Below are positions 1 through 8,824 of a stretch of DNA of 64,000 nucleotides, piece by piece. A program made the translations under genes and the position numbers. Origin of the DNA: Pedobacter sp. Leaf176 (GTDB lineage Bacteria; Bacteroidota; Bacteroidia; Sphingobacteriales; Sphingobacteriaceae); contig NZ_LMPD01000001.1 of the NCBI RefSeq assembly GCF_001424305.1, forward strand, positions 744,001 through 808,000. Direction: 5' to 3'. Position 1 is the first letter of the stretch. Each line of letters opens with the position of its first letter. A model generated the notes under the pieces. It did not search any database. It saw nothing but the letters and a program-made list of their open reading frames with translations, and had not been told where the DNA came from.

Positions 1-339
1 AAATTCCTCCTCATTTTCCTTGCGATATTTGTGGTAGAAATTTTAATTGCAAAATACCTGCACGATGCCTATATCCGTCCATTTGGTGGCGATGTTCTGG
101 TGGTCGTTTTGATTTATGCATTCTTAAGGATATTCCTGAAAACAAATTATAGAAAACTCGCTCTTGGCGTGCTGGTTTTTTCTTTTATCATTGAGTTCTT
201 ACAAGCTATTCATTATGTAGATTGGCTCGGCTTGCAGGATAATAAGTTTTGGAGCATTGTTTTAGGCACTTATTTTACAGTGTATGATTTGCTGGCATAT
301 TTTGTTGGTTATTTGATTTGTTTGTTATTTAAGGATTGA
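1..339 (+). CDS. DUF2809 family membrane protein (5' end outside window)
   Basis: The reading frame is open from the first base of the window, so the start lies upstream; the GTG at 31 is only an internal codon. The visible 112 residues are mostly hydrophobic with about three membrane segments. The stretch IRPFGGDVLVVVLIY followed later by FSFIIEFLQ is what I recognise from the DUF2809 family of small membrane proteins, usually about 120-130 residues, so little is missing. The function of the family is not known to me. The next gene starts 237 bases downstream on the same strand, so they may not be co-transcribed. Confidence 0.8.
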   Translation, partial: KFLLIFLAIFVVEILIAKYLHDAYIRPFGGDVLVVVLIYAFLRIFLKTNYRKLALGVLVFSFIIEFLQAIHYVDWLGLQDNKFWSIVLGTYFTVYDLLAYFVGYLICLLFKD

Positions 340-576
340 TTATCGATATGCTTTCTGCCGCCTTTCATTTCCCAGTTTTAGATAGGATATGTCTTTGAAG
401 TCTATCCCTCGATCTTAAGGTTTGCAACTTATTAATTTCAGTAAACATTTAGTTAGGTTAAATTAAATATTAACTTCTTGTTGAGCGAATTGATGAAAAA
501 ATTAATTACTTTAAATCCACCCACCTTCTATTTTACTTCTTCCATCTTCCATCCTTTTCATACCTTTGTTGCAAAT

Positions 577-1497
577 ATGCAGGGCTTAGTTATTAAATCT
601 ACAGGGAGTTGGTACAGCGTTTTATCCGATAACGGAGAACGTTACGATTGCCGTATTGTGGGGAAATTCAGAATTAAAGGCATCAAAACAACAAATCCGG
701 TTGCAGTAGGCGATCGGGTGAAATTCGAATTGGAGAAAGACAGCAATCAAGGTTTGATTAATGAGTTACTGCCCCGAAAGAATTACATTATCCGCAAATC
801 CATTAATTTAAGCAAACAGGCACAGATTCTTGCGGCAAACTTAGATATGGCTATTTTACTGGTTACTTTAGCATCTCCAAGGACGTCTTTAGGATTTATA
901 GACCGATTTTTGGTTACGGCAGAAGCTTACGACGTGCCGGCCGTATTGGTTTTTAATAAACTGGACTTATTTAGCAAAGAAGGATTAGAAATTCTACAGG
1001 AGTTCAAAAATATTTATGAAAAAATCGGCTACCCCTGTTATGAAGTATCCGCGTTAAAAGGCATTAATGTTCCTATAATTCAGGAGCTAATAGCAAACAA
1101 AATTACACTGATTTCCGGGCATTCAGGTGTTGGAAAATCAAGTTTGATAAATGCTTTATTACCTGACAGAGATTTACGTACAGGCGAAGTCTCTGATTGG
1201 AGTGACAAAGGTCAGCATACCACTACCTTTGCAGAAATGTTCGAACTGCCGCAGGGCGGGTTTATAGTAGACACGCCGGGAATTCGGGAATTGGGTATTA
1301 TTGATATTGAAAAGGAAGAACTAGGACATTTCTTTCCTGAGATTTTTAAGACCTCACACAATTGCCGTTTTAACAATTGTCGTCATGTTAATGAACCTGG
1401 TTGTGCGGTTTTAGATGCGGTAGATGAGGATAAAATTGCACTTTCAAGGTATGAAAGTTACCTCAGTATTTACCACAATAATGATACTAGGCATTAA
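577..1497 (+). CDS. rsgA: Ribosome small subunit-dependent GTPase A
   Basis: RsgA (YjeQ) is a circularly permuted GTPase that helps late maturation of the 30S subunit. The motifs occur in the permuted order: NKLD (G4), SAL (G5), the P-loop GHSGVGKSS at about residues 181-189, then DTPG (G3). An OB-fold precedes the GTPase domain, and a C-terminal zinc-binding Cys-x4-Cys-x-His-x5-Cys cluster follows (about residues 263-276). I start it at the ATG at 577 (protein begins MQGLVIKSTGSWYS), because relatives start here; an in-frame TTG at 478 would add 33 non-conserved residues. Length of 306 residues is normal for the family. Confidence 0.95.
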   Translation: MQGLVIKSTGSWYSVLSDNGERYDCRIVGKFRIKGIKTTNPVAVGDRVKFELEKDSNQGLINELLPRKNYIIRKSINLSKQAQILAANLDMAILLVTLASPRTSLGFIDRFLVTAEAYDVPAVLVFNKLDLFSKEGLEILQEFKNIYEKIGYPCYEVSALKGINVPIIQELIANKITLISGHSGVGKSSLINALLPDRDLRTGEVSDWSDKGQHTTTFAEMFELPQGGFIVDTPGIRELGIIDIEKEELGHFFPEIFKTSHNCRFNNCRHVNEPGCAVLDAVDEDKIALSRYESYLSIYHNNDTRH

Positions 1498-1501
1498 GCT
1501 T

Positions 1502-1600
1502 AAAGACTGAAGCAAAGAGCTTTCATCTCTCACTGTTCAATATCAGTCACTGCAATTAGTCTCTCGGCTTTAAACTTTTTGACTTTCGGCTTTAGTCTTT
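1502..1600. repeat. Intergenic inverted repeat between rsgA and dtd
   Basis: AAAGACTGAAGC at 1502-1513 is matched by GCTTTAGTCTTT at 1589-1600, giving a 12-bp stem with one G-T wobble. The sequence between holds further copies of the same words (GGCTTTAAAC, TTTCGGCTTTA). It belongs to a type of word-repeat hairpin that recurs between codirectional genes in this window. It may act as an RNA structure in an rsgA-dtd transcript; no U-run follows, so it is not a clear terminator. Confidence 0.55.
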
Positions 1601-1638
1601 ATCTTGCATAAAATAATCTGAAATTAAATTAGGATAAA

Positions 1639-2091
1639 ATGCGTGCAGTTTTACAGAGGGTTACACAGGCAAGTTGTGTTGTAGATACAAAAACAACCGG
1701 ACAAATAGACAATGGATTTCTGGTATTATTGGGGATTGAAGACGCTGATACGTTCGATGATCTGGATTGGCTTGCTCAAAAAATCATAAACATGCGTGTT
1801 TTTTCCGATGAGGAGGGCTTAATGAATAAATCCCTTGCAGATGTAAATGGCGGCATTCTTTTGATTAGTCAGTTTACTTTATTCGCATCTACTAAAAAAG
1901 GTAATCGCCCGGGCTTCACCAGAGCGGCACGTCCGGATGTTGCTATTCCGATTTACGAGAAAATGATTGAAAAATTGTCTTTACTACTTGGGAAAAAAGT
2001 TGAAACCGGCATTTTTGGTGCCGATATGAAAATCAGTTTATTAAATGACGGGCCGGTTACCATCGTAGTTGATACAAGAAACAAGGAATAA
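1639..2091 (+). CDS. dtd: D-aminoacyl-tRNA deacylase
   Basis: Dtd removes D-amino acids (and glycine) mischarged on tRNA and acts in the cytoplasm as a homodimer. The N-terminus MRAVLQRVTQASCVV is typical. The two signature motifs are present: SQFTL at residues 77-81 and the cross-subunit loop with Gly138-Pro139 in NDGPVT (136-141). Length of 150 residues equals the family norm. The stop codon TAA at 2089-2091 shares its last A with the ATG of the next gene, so dtd and the glycosyltransferase gene are probably translationally coupled. Confidence 0.96.
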   Translation: MRAVLQRVTQASCVVDTKTTGQIDNGFLVLLGIEDADTFDDLDWLAQKIINMRVFSDEEGLMNKSLADVNGGILLISQFTLFASTKKGNRPGFTRAARPDVAIPIYEKMIEKLSLLLGKKVETGIFGADMKISLLNDGPVTIVVDTRNKE

Positions 2092-3629
2092 TGAAGAGCA
2101 GGAAGTATGAGTTGCCAGAAGAGGCGGCACTTTTCGGCTTTGTGCTGTTTAAGTTTGTTTTAAGCTATATCTTAGTCAATAATGTTTACGAGCTTCATCG
2201 CGATGAGTTTTTGCATTTGGATCAGGCTAATCATCTTGCTGCTGGTTTCACTTCAGTTCCGCCCTTAACTTCTTTGTTTTCTTTAGTTATTAAATTTCTC
2301 GGAAATGGTGTTTTTTGGGTGAAATTTTTTCCTGCTTTATTTGGTGCATTGACTATGGTTTTCGCATGGTTAATTGTAGATAAGTTAAATGGGCGATTGT
2401 ATGCGAAATGTTTGATAGCGGTTGCTTATATCTGCTCGGCTTACATTCGGTTGAATATTTTATATCAACCTAATTCTTTTGATGTTTTGGCCTGGACGGC
2501 GATGTTTTACTATCTGATTAGCTATTTTGAAAATAATAAACCGGATCATCTTTATTACTTAGCCATTTGGACAGCCCTTGGCTTTCTAAATAAATATAAT
2601 GTTCTATTTCTTATATTGGGATTATTACCAGCGATTTTACTTACATCCAAAAGAGATATTTTTAAAAATAAACACTTATACTTTGCAATAGCGATTGCTT
2701 TGTTAATCATTTCGCCAAATATTATCTGGCAAATTAAGCATCATTTTCCTGTAATAAGCCACATGAAAGAACTTGCCGCAACGCAACTGGTAAACGTAAA
2801 GCGGAGTGATTTTTTTAAAGAACAACTCCTATTCTTTATCAACGATGTTTTTATTCTCCTGGCAGCATTTATAGGTTTTACGATTTACAAACCCTTTAGA
2901 AAACATCTTTGGGTGGTACAAACTTTTATTTTTACACTGGTTATTTTCAGCTATTTTAAAGCCAAATCTTATTATGCTTTAGGTTTATACCCGGTTGTAT
3001 TGGCTTTTGGAAGTGTTTACCTTACCGAGATTATGGGTAAAAGATATGTATTTCGGTCAATGCTAATGCTATTTATTATAGGCTCATTTATATACATCGT
3101 TCCGATTATGATGCCTGTTTACACACCTGAAGGAATTATTGCTAATCGTAAAAGGTATGAACGTGTTGATGCTTTGCGTTGGGAAGATGGGAAAAACCAT
3201 GATTTGCCGCAGGATTATGCCGATATGCAAGGCTGGAAAGAACTCGCGCAAATTGTAGATTCTGCTTATTCAAGAATTAATGATAAGTCGGCTGTCGTTA
3301 TTCGAACAGATAATTACGGCCAGGCAGGTGCGATTAATTATTATTCGAAATACAAAAATATAAATGCCGTTTCTTACAATGCAGATTATCTTTATTGGTT
3401 TAAAATGGATAGACCGATTAAAGACTTAATTTTGATTAGAGAAGCTGATGAGGAAGACCCGGAAAGGAAAAAAGAGCAGCCGTTTTTTAACAAAATAACC
3501 AGAATTGGCGAAATAAGAACACCTTATGCAAGAGAAAAAGGCGCAGCAGTTTTTCTTTTGGAAGGCGCAAAAATAGATGTCAATAGCAGGTTAAAATCAG
3601 AAATTGAAAAGGAAAAACATGACCATTAA
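2091..3629 (+). CDS. GT39/PMT-type membrane glycosyltransferase
   Basis: This 512-residue protein has about nine or ten hydrophobic segments over residues 10-350 and a soluble C-terminal part, the architecture of ArnT/PMT-like enzymes that transfer sugars from a polyprenyl phosphate donor on the periplasmic side. The early acidic loop HRDEFLHLDQANHLAAGF fits the conserved catalytic Asp/Glu region of GT-C fold enzymes. The acceptor cannot be told from sequence. The start ATG overlaps the dtd stop by one base. Its 3' end overlaps the start of the MazG-like gene, suggesting one transcript from dtd to the pyrophosphohydrolase. Confidence 0.82.
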   Translation: MKSRKYELPEEAALFGFVLFKFVLSYILVNNVYELHRDEFLHLDQANHLAAGFTSVPPLTSLFSLVIKFLGNGVFWVKFFPALFGALTMVFAWLIVDKLNGRLYAKCLIAVAYICSAYIRLNILYQPNSFDVLAWTAMFYYLISYFENNKPDHLYYLAIWTALGFLNKYNVLFLILGLLPAILLTSKRDIFKNKHLYFAIAIALLIISPNIIWQIKHHFPVISHMKELAATQLVNVKRSDFFKEQLLFFINDVFILLAAFIGFTIYKPFRKHLWVVQTFIFTLVIFSYFKAKSYYALGLYPVVLAFGSVYLTEIMGKRYVFRSMLMLFIIGSFIYIVPIMMPVYTPEGIIANRKRYERVDALRWEDGKNHDLPQDYADMQGWKELAQIVDSAYSRINDKSAVVIRTDNYGQAGAINYYSKYKNINAVSYNADYLYWFKMDRPIKDLILIREADEEDPERKKEQPFFNKITRIGEIRTPYAREKGAAVFLLEGAKIDVNSRLKSEIEKEKHDH

Positions 3630-3948
3630 CGAAGCACAGGAAATCATAGATAAATGGATTAATACTACTGGCATAAGGTATTTTAATGAGCTTACCAATA
3701 CAGCTATTTTGATGGAAGAAGTTGGCGAAGTCGCAAGGATTATGGCCAGAAAGTACGGTGAACAGTCTTTCAAAAAAAGTGATGAAGAAGTAAACCTTGC
3801 CGATGAAATGGCTGATGTGTTGTTTGTATTGATTTGCCTCGCAAACCAGACAGGAATTAACTTAACTGATGCCTTGGATAAAAATCTTAAAAAGAAAAGC
3901 ATCCGCGATGCAGACAGGCACAAAAACAATGAGAAACTGAACCCCTAA
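3619..3948 (+). CDS. MazG-like nucleotide pyrophosphohydrolase
   Basis: A single-domain all-alpha NTP pyrophosphohydrolase of about 109 residues, of the type that hydrolyses NTPs to NMP and pyrophosphate in house-cleaning. The metal-binding pattern is visible: EEVGEVARI followed about 30 residues later by DEMADVLFVLICLA, giving the ExxE...ExxD layout. I choose the ATG at 3619 (MTINEAQEII), where relatives begin; a TTG at 3604 is also in frame. The start lies inside the end of the glycosyltransferase gene (11-base overlap), so the two are likely co-expressed. Confidence 0.88.
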   Translation: MTINEAQEIIDKWINTTGIRYFNELTNTAILMEEVGEVARIMARKYGEQSFKKSDEEVNLADEMADVLFVLICLANQTGINLTDALDKNLKKKSIRDADRHKNNEKLNP

Positions 3949-4007
3949 ATACTATGAAGAGGAATTAAAGCGGATTGTGGTGATTTAAGCACTTTTCAAA
4001 GCCAGTT

Positions 4008-4319
4008 TTAGAGGGTTGGGCTTACAAACTCCATCAGAGTACGATAGGCTACAAAACGATTTTTAAACTTGTCGTTCAAATCTTGTTGTAATGCCGGTGC
4101 ATAAATTTCCTGGTATTGATTGTAATTGTCAAGGTTTTCAGCAACATATTGGGTGCAATAGGTAACCCCTTCATTTGGAGAATCCAATACTTTAAGCAAC
4201 CTGTGGGAAACGAACATCCCTGTTGCCATCACTTGAGGAATGTGGATTTCTGTCATCCATTGCAACCATTCTTCAGCAGCCGCTTCATCTAAAATCAAAG
4301 TAACATTGTATAATAACAT
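4008..4319 (-). CDS. DUF4286 family protein
   Basis: A 103-residue soluble protein beginning MLLYNVTLILDEAAAEEWLQWM, typical of the DUF4286 family of Bacteroidota. It shows no signal peptide or membrane segment. The family has a ferredoxin-like or dimeric alpha-beta barrel look, but its role is not known to me. It converges on the MazG-like gene with a 59-base gap. The 250 bases upstream, to the next gene, hold no recognisable gene. Confidence 0.8.
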   Translation of the reverse strand: MLLYNVTLILDEAAAEEWLQWMTEIHIPQVMATGMFVSHRLLKVLDSPNEGVTYCTQYVAENLDNYNQYQEIYAPALQQDLNDKFKNRFVAYRTLMEFVSPTL

Positions 4320-4571
4320 ATTGCAAAGATAGTAATAAGCGCTGCTTGTAAAAATTGCATTATGCCTTTATGTAATTTGATCAACCAGCTATGAATGCTT
4401 AAGAAGCCTCCGATTTGATGAAATCTATGGAAACCGGAATTAATACCGACCGGAACGAAGGAATGTAATAAGGGATTGGAAAAATAATTGGCGTTAATTA
4501 ATATTTATTTTCCTGAATTCATAAATTTTTCGAACTTAGGGCTTCAAGAACAAATTAATCTTTCACTCTAA

Positions 4572-4892
4572 ATGAAGAACTTTCGTTTTTATAGATTTTT
4601 CAAAGCCTTTATGATTATCGGCTTTCTAACAATGGTTTGTTTTTTCGCATTTGCTTCAGAAGACAGGCATGTATTTACATCTAATTTGTTTTTAAGAACA
4701 CTTGCCGATTTATATGTTGTTTTCCAATTTCCAACGCATACTTTTTTATTCAGTTTTTTAGGTGCACATCTGTGGCTATACTTTTTTGGCCTGGTGTTTA
4801 ATTGTATTTTTTATGCTTTTATTATAGAGTTGGGCATCTCACTTGAATCTACAAACAGAGAAAAAAAAAGAAATCAGGAAATACAAAGTTAA
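4572..4892 (+). CDS. Small membrane protein, unrecognised
   Basis: I do not recognise this 106-residue protein. It has one hydrophobic segment near residues 11-28 and two more around 49-87, with a basic, charged tail rich in Lys, Arg, Glu and Asn. The ATG is preceded by an AT-rich leader without a clear Shine-Dalgarno site. Its last 4 bases overlap the end of the convergent TPR gene. It is probably a real gene because the frame is long relative to its isolated position and codon use is like its neighbours, but no homology is claimed. Confidence 0.6.
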   Translation: MKNFRFYRFFKAFMIIGFLTMVCFFAFASEDRHVFTSNLFLRTLADLYVVFQFPTHTFLFSFLGAHLWLYFFGLVFNCIFYAFIIELGISLESTNREKKRNQEIQS

Positions 4893-6712
4893 ATTCCGTC
4901 ACCACGTAAATTTCTGAATCTTTTTCTGGCTTCGGCGCTGAACATACTTCCCGGATAGTCTGTTATAAGTTTTTGAAAGTAAATCTTTGCCTGAGGGATA
5001 TCGTTTAGCTTTTTTTCATAAATATCTCCAAGTGTAAATAAGGCATCGTCAGTCCAGATACCATCTTTAAACGCCTCAATAACTTTTTTATAGATATCTG
5101 CAGCTTTTTGGTATTCATCAGATTTGATAAGTATTTTTGCCTTACTCATCATTACGGCATCCGCTAAAGAATTTTGTGGAAAAGCAATGGAAATACTGTC
5201 CAGCTTTTGTATGGCTTGCCTGGGTAGGTTTCTGAATAACAATAGCTCTGCATCTGCATACATTTTTAAAGCGCTACTGTCATTTGGTGTTTGAATGTTG
5301 TCAGAAATTAATAAGCTTAAATTTAAAGCATCATTTGCAATAAGCTGCGAGGTAGCGGCTTTTAAAATCAAGCATTGGCCATTACTATATTCAAAATTTC
5401 CCTGATAAAATGATAGCTTGGCACTTTTATAACGGGCTTCATTACCAATTGGCTGGCCTTCAAATTGTTTACTTACCTGCTCAAATACCAAAAATGCTTC
5501 CCATGGTTGATTTGTTAAAATGTAGATATCGCCCAAATCCAATTTTAGCTGGCCAATTTCAGGCGCATTCAAGCCGGGAATTTTTATAGCGTTTTCTAAT
5601 GCAGTCTCGGCTTTTGAAGGGTGATTCAGGTAATAAGCCTGAAGATTTACCCACTTCTTAATTGCAAATAGTGTGTTCCTGTTTTTCCCATTTTCATCTA
5701 TTAAAGTCTGATAATCTTTAGCGAGTAAATCTAAATCAGCTATGTTGTATTTACCCTTGGTTTGTATGCTGTATTTGGTGTTTAGCATTTCAATTTTGGA
5801 AGGTAAATAATATTGATTTTCCTTGCCTTTTGTTAATAAATACTCATAAGCTTTAATTGCGGTTTCATAGGCGCCGTTATCAACAAACGTATAAATCGCG
5901 TTAAATAAAGTTTCCCCGTCTGCTTTTGTTCTTTTATCGAAAGCAATTAACTGGCGTAAAGCCATTTCATATTCTTGTTGCTGGATATAATTCCAGGTTA
6001 ACAGTTGAATGTAAATTTCCACATCGGGCTCTTTCTGAATTTTTTTTAAAATACCAGTTTGAAAAGTCAGATAGTCATTTTTATCCTCGAATATCATCGA
6101 TAAGACAGCTTCAGCCTGCGGTAGTAATTGAGGACTCGAAGGCAAAATGTCGAGGTATTCCTGCATCAACATGGCTTTATCTTTTTTAAACCTGTAGATG
6201 TTTAACAATTCAAAAGCGAATGCCTTGTCGTCACCTAATAGTTTTCTGCCTTGTTTAAATGTTTGAATGGCATAGTCATAATTTTCAAAACGGTAAAAGT
6301 TATTGGCCAGCATTCTGATTCTGAATTCATCTTTTGGTAATTTACCAATCGTTTCGCTAAAAATTTTATTGGCAGCGGAAACATCTCCTTTTTCCTGGAA
6401 AAGCTTTCCCAGAGCGATTTCATAAATCTCTGTCTGGGGCGATTGTTTAATTTGTTTCTTGACAATTTTTTCAGCTATATCGTATTTTTTCAGCTTTAGT
6501 AGCGTATTGAAATAGATGTCGAAATACCCCTCGTTATTCGGACTTGCAAAAAGTTTCTCAAAAATTACCGCCGCTTTTTCATAGTCGCCTTCCTGGTAAT
6601 ATTGGATGGCCAAATCGCCATCTTCAGGTGCTAATTGCCCATTTCTTCTAAAGTTCTGCGCATTCACCTGGAAACATAGCAATAATAACACAATTGTAAT
6701 AAGGCGAGTCAT
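4889..6712 (-). CDS. Secreted tetratricopeptide-repeat protein
   Basis: A 607-residue protein with an N-terminal signal peptide (about residues 1-18, ending VNAQ) followed by TPR-like helical hairpins from end to end; good repeats are seen near the N-terminus (AIQYYQEGDYEKAAVIFEKL) and the C-terminus (DDALFTLGDIYEKKLNDIPQ, then QKLITDYPGSMFSAEARKRF). Such proteins scaffold periplasmic or outer-membrane assemblies, but nothing identifies the partner. I start it at the ATG at 6712; the TTG at 6718 overlaps a -7 promoter element and is unlikely. Confidence 0.82.
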   Translation of the reverse strand: MTRLITIVLLLLCFQVNAQNFRRNGQLAPEDGDLAIQYYQEGDYEKAAVIFEKLFASPNNEGYFDIYFNTLLKLKKYDIAEKIVKKQIKQSPQTEIYEIALGKLFQEKGDVSAANKIFSETIGKLPKDEFRIRMLANNFYRFENYDYAIQTFKQGRKLLGDDKAFAFELLNIYRFKKDKAMLMQEYLDILPSSPQLLPQAEAVLSMIFEDKNDYLTFQTGILKKIQKEPDVEIYIQLLTWNYIQQQEYEMALRQLIAFDKRTKADGETLFNAIYTFVDNGAYETAIKAYEYLLTKGKENQYYLPSKIEMLNTKYSIQTKGKYNIADLDLLAKDYQTLIDENGKNRNTLFAIKKWVNLQAYYLNHPSKAETALENAIKIPGLNAPEIGQLKLDLGDIYILTNQPWEAFLVFEQVSKQFEGQPIGNEARYKSAKLSFYQGNFEYSNGQCLILKAATSQLIANDALNLSLLISDNIQTPNDSSALKMYADAELLLFRNLPRQAIQKLDSISIAFPQNSLADAVMMSKAKILIKSDEYQKAADIYKKVIEAFKDGIWTDDALFTLGDIYEKKLNDIPQAKIYFQKLITDYPGSMFSAEARKRFRNLRGDGI

Positions 6713-6715
6713 AAA

Positions 6716-6723
6716 CAAAATTA
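6716..6723 (-). promoter_or_regulatory. Bacteroidota -7 element for the TPR gene
   Basis: Read on the minus strand the sequence is TAATTTTG, a match to TAnnTTTG, the -7 element of Bacteroidota housekeeping promoters. It ends only a few bases before the ATG at 6712, implying a very short leader and ruling against the upstream TTG. No clear TTTG -33 element was identified. Confidence 0.45.
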
Positions 6724-6908
6724 TAAGATTTAAATGTAAGTTTTAATAATTTTTCTTTAAAGCATAACTGCGTATAAAACGTATTTTAAATGTTACCTGT
6801 ATTTTGTTTGGGTCTTTATTTTAAATATTAAATTGGAATCGCAATAGTCAGAATAACAACCTCGGTAACATTGTTAATGTATTTAACCTTTAAGCCAGCA
6901 GGTTATTA

Positions 6909-6916
6909 TATTTTTG
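6909..6916 (+). promoter_or_regulatory. Bacteroidota -7 element before the S9-like gene
   Basis: TATTTTTG matches TAnnTTTG. It lies 18 bases before the ATG at 6935 and would drive the S9-like gene, the histidine kinase and perhaps the response regulator. The -33 region is weak (TTTA around 6888). Confidence 0.45.
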
Positions 6917-6934
6917 TCTTCCTATTAGAAATTT

Positions 6935-8821
6935 ATGTCGAAAAGGTTCATTCTTCTTATTTTAGTTGCTGTTATCTGGTCTTGTAAAAATGCAAATGAG
7001 AAGAAAGTTATACCTGTAGATAATTTTTTCAGAACCCAGGATAAAGCTTATTACCATGTTTCACCGGATGGAAAATCGCTGTCTTATCTTAAATTGCAAG
7101 ATAAAAAACTCGATCTTTTTGTTGAGGATATTGAAAAAGGCACCGTAAAGCAGCTTACTCATCTTAAAGAAAAAAGTATAAGTTTTTACTTCTGGACCAG
7201 CAATAACGAATTGATTTATTATACCGAAGATGAATCAAAAGAGCGTAGATCGGATTTATTCGTTGTCAGTAAAGATGGTACGAGCCATAAACAATTAAGT
7301 TCCAACGAGAAAAATAAGGTACGTGTTATCGAAGACCAGCTTATCGATGATAAATACATAATTGTGGCTTCAAATAAACGGGATTCTACAGTATTTGATG
7401 TCTACAGACTAAATGTACGTACAGGAAACATGGATATTGCGGCTAAAAACCCTGGCAATATTACTGAATGGGTTACGGATAATAAAGGAATTCTTAAAAT
7501 AGCGGTAGCCAGTGATGGTGTAAATGAAACCTTACTTTACCGGGAAAATGAAAGTCTGCCTTTTAAACCCGTAACCACCAATAACTTTGAAACTACCTTA
7601 CAGCCTGTTGCATTTGCGGAAAACGAAGCTGATGTTTTGTTTGCAATCTCAAATGTTAACCGGGATAAAAATGCACTTGTTGCACTCGATTTAAAAACAG
7701 GTAAAGAAAAGCAGGTCTTATTTGGCAACGACACATTGAATGTTGTTGATGCAAAATATTCAAAAGCCAAAAAGAAAATGATTTTTGTGACTTGCGAAAG
7801 CTGGAAAAAGGAAAAATTTTACCTGGACGATAGTACAAAAGTTAGGTATTCTAAAATTGATAAACTCCTGCCTAATACAGAGTGGCGCATTATGGATAAG
7901 GATAAAGGAGATAACGTTTTTGTTGTCAGAACTTATACCGATAAAAATCCAGGTTCCTATTATTTATATGTATCGGGACAAAGTAAATTAAAAAAACTAG
8001 CTGACATTAACCCTTCTATTAACGAGAAGGATATGAGTGACATGAAGCCAATAACTTTTAAAAGTAGGGATGGGCTAAACATTAATGGCTATTTAACATT
8101 GCCTAAGGGTACGAAAACGACAAATTTGCCTGTTGTTGTTTTACCACATAATGGTCCTGGGGGTAGAAATACCTGGGGCTACAATGCAGATGTACAGTTC
8201 CTGGCCAATAGAGGCTACGCGGTGCTGCAGGTAAATTATCGTGGTTCTGGGGGGTATGGCAAGTCTTTTTACACAGCAGGCTTCCGGGAATGGAGCGATA
8301 AAATCCAGGAAGATGTAAATGATGGTGTGAAATGGCTTATCAGCAAAAAAATTGCAAACCCTAAAAAAATTGCAATTTATGGTAACGGACTTGGCGGTTT
8401 TATCGCCCTGAACTGTTTGTACAAAAATCCTGATATTTACAGCTGTGGAGGTTCAAATTCTGGTGTAATTAGCTTATTCAGCTATCTTACAACCATACCG
8501 CCGTTCTTAAAATCTAATTTGCAGATGTATTATGAAATTTTTGGGAATCCGGAAACGGATACCGATTACATCCGGTTTGCTTCACCTGTTTTTCATGCCG
8601 ATAGATTTAAAGCACCTGTTTTCATTGCACAAAATCCTAAAGATCCAAGAGTAAATGTTGCACAAGGTGTTCAATTTGTGAAAGAACTTAAGAAAAGAAA
8701 TGTTCCGGTGACTTATATCGAAAAAGAAGAAGGTCCTAATCCGGTTTTACGTCAACAGGGAAGAACAGCACTGTATAAGGCTTTGGAGGCTTTTCTCCAG
8801 GAAAATTTGAATAAAAAGTAG
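6935..8821 (+). CDS. S9 peptidase-like lipoprotein, catalytic triad broken
   Basis: A 628-residue protein with a lipoprotein-type N-terminus (Cys17), a seven-bladed-propeller-like region (about 30-350) and a C-terminal alpha/beta hydrolase domain of the prolyl oligopeptidase (S9) family, with the conserved GYAVLQVNYRGSGGYG and KDPRVN stretches. Family enzymes carry GxSxGG at the nucleophile elbow; here the sequence is GNGLGGF with Gly485 at the Ser position. The usual His-containing EGHGF-type loop reads EEGPNP, with Pro601 near the His position; only the Asp region is kept. I infer a non-catalytic pseudo-peptidase. The kinase gene begins 3 bases after its stop, which suggests a sensory or binding role. 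Confidence 0.85.
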   Translation: MSKRFILLILVAVIWSCKNANEKKVIPVDNFFRTQDKAYYHVSPDGKSLSYLKLQDKKLDLFVEDIEKGTVKQLTHLKEKSISFYFWTSNNELIYYTEDESKERRSDLFVVSKDGTSHKQLSSNEKNKVRVIEDQLIDDKYIIVASNKRDSTVFDVYRLNVRTGNMDIAAKNPGNITEWVTDNKGILKIAVASDGVNETLLYRENESLPFKPVTTNNFETTLQPVAFAENEADVLFAISNVNRDKNALVALDLKTGKEKQVLFGNDTLNVVDAKYSKAKKKMIFVTCESWKKEKFYLDDSTKVRYSKIDKLLPNTEWRIMDKDKGDNVFVVRTYTDKNPGSYYLYVSGQSKLKKLADINPSINEKDMSDMKPITFKSRDGLNINGYLTLPKGTKTTNLPVVVLPHNGPGGRNTWGYNADVQFLANRGYAVLQVNYRGSGGYGKSFYTAGFREWSDKIQEDVNDGVKWLISKKIANPKKIAIYGNGLGGFIALNCLYKNPDIYSCGGSNSGVISLFSYLTTIPPFLKSNLQMYYEIFGNPETDTDYIRFASPVFHADRFKAPVFIAQNPKDPRVNVAQGVQFVKELKKRNVPVTYIEKEEGPNPVLRQQGRTALYKALEAFLQENLNKK

Positions 8822-8824
8822 ATT

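Noticed and set aside
478..576. N-terminal extension of rsgA from a TTG at 478
   Set aside because: The extra 33 residues have no resemblance to the family start; the ATG at 577 begins exactly where relatives do.
3597..3929. Minus-strand open frame over the MazG-like gene
   Set aside because: It is the antisense of a clear pyrophosphohydrolase and its sequence has no domain character.
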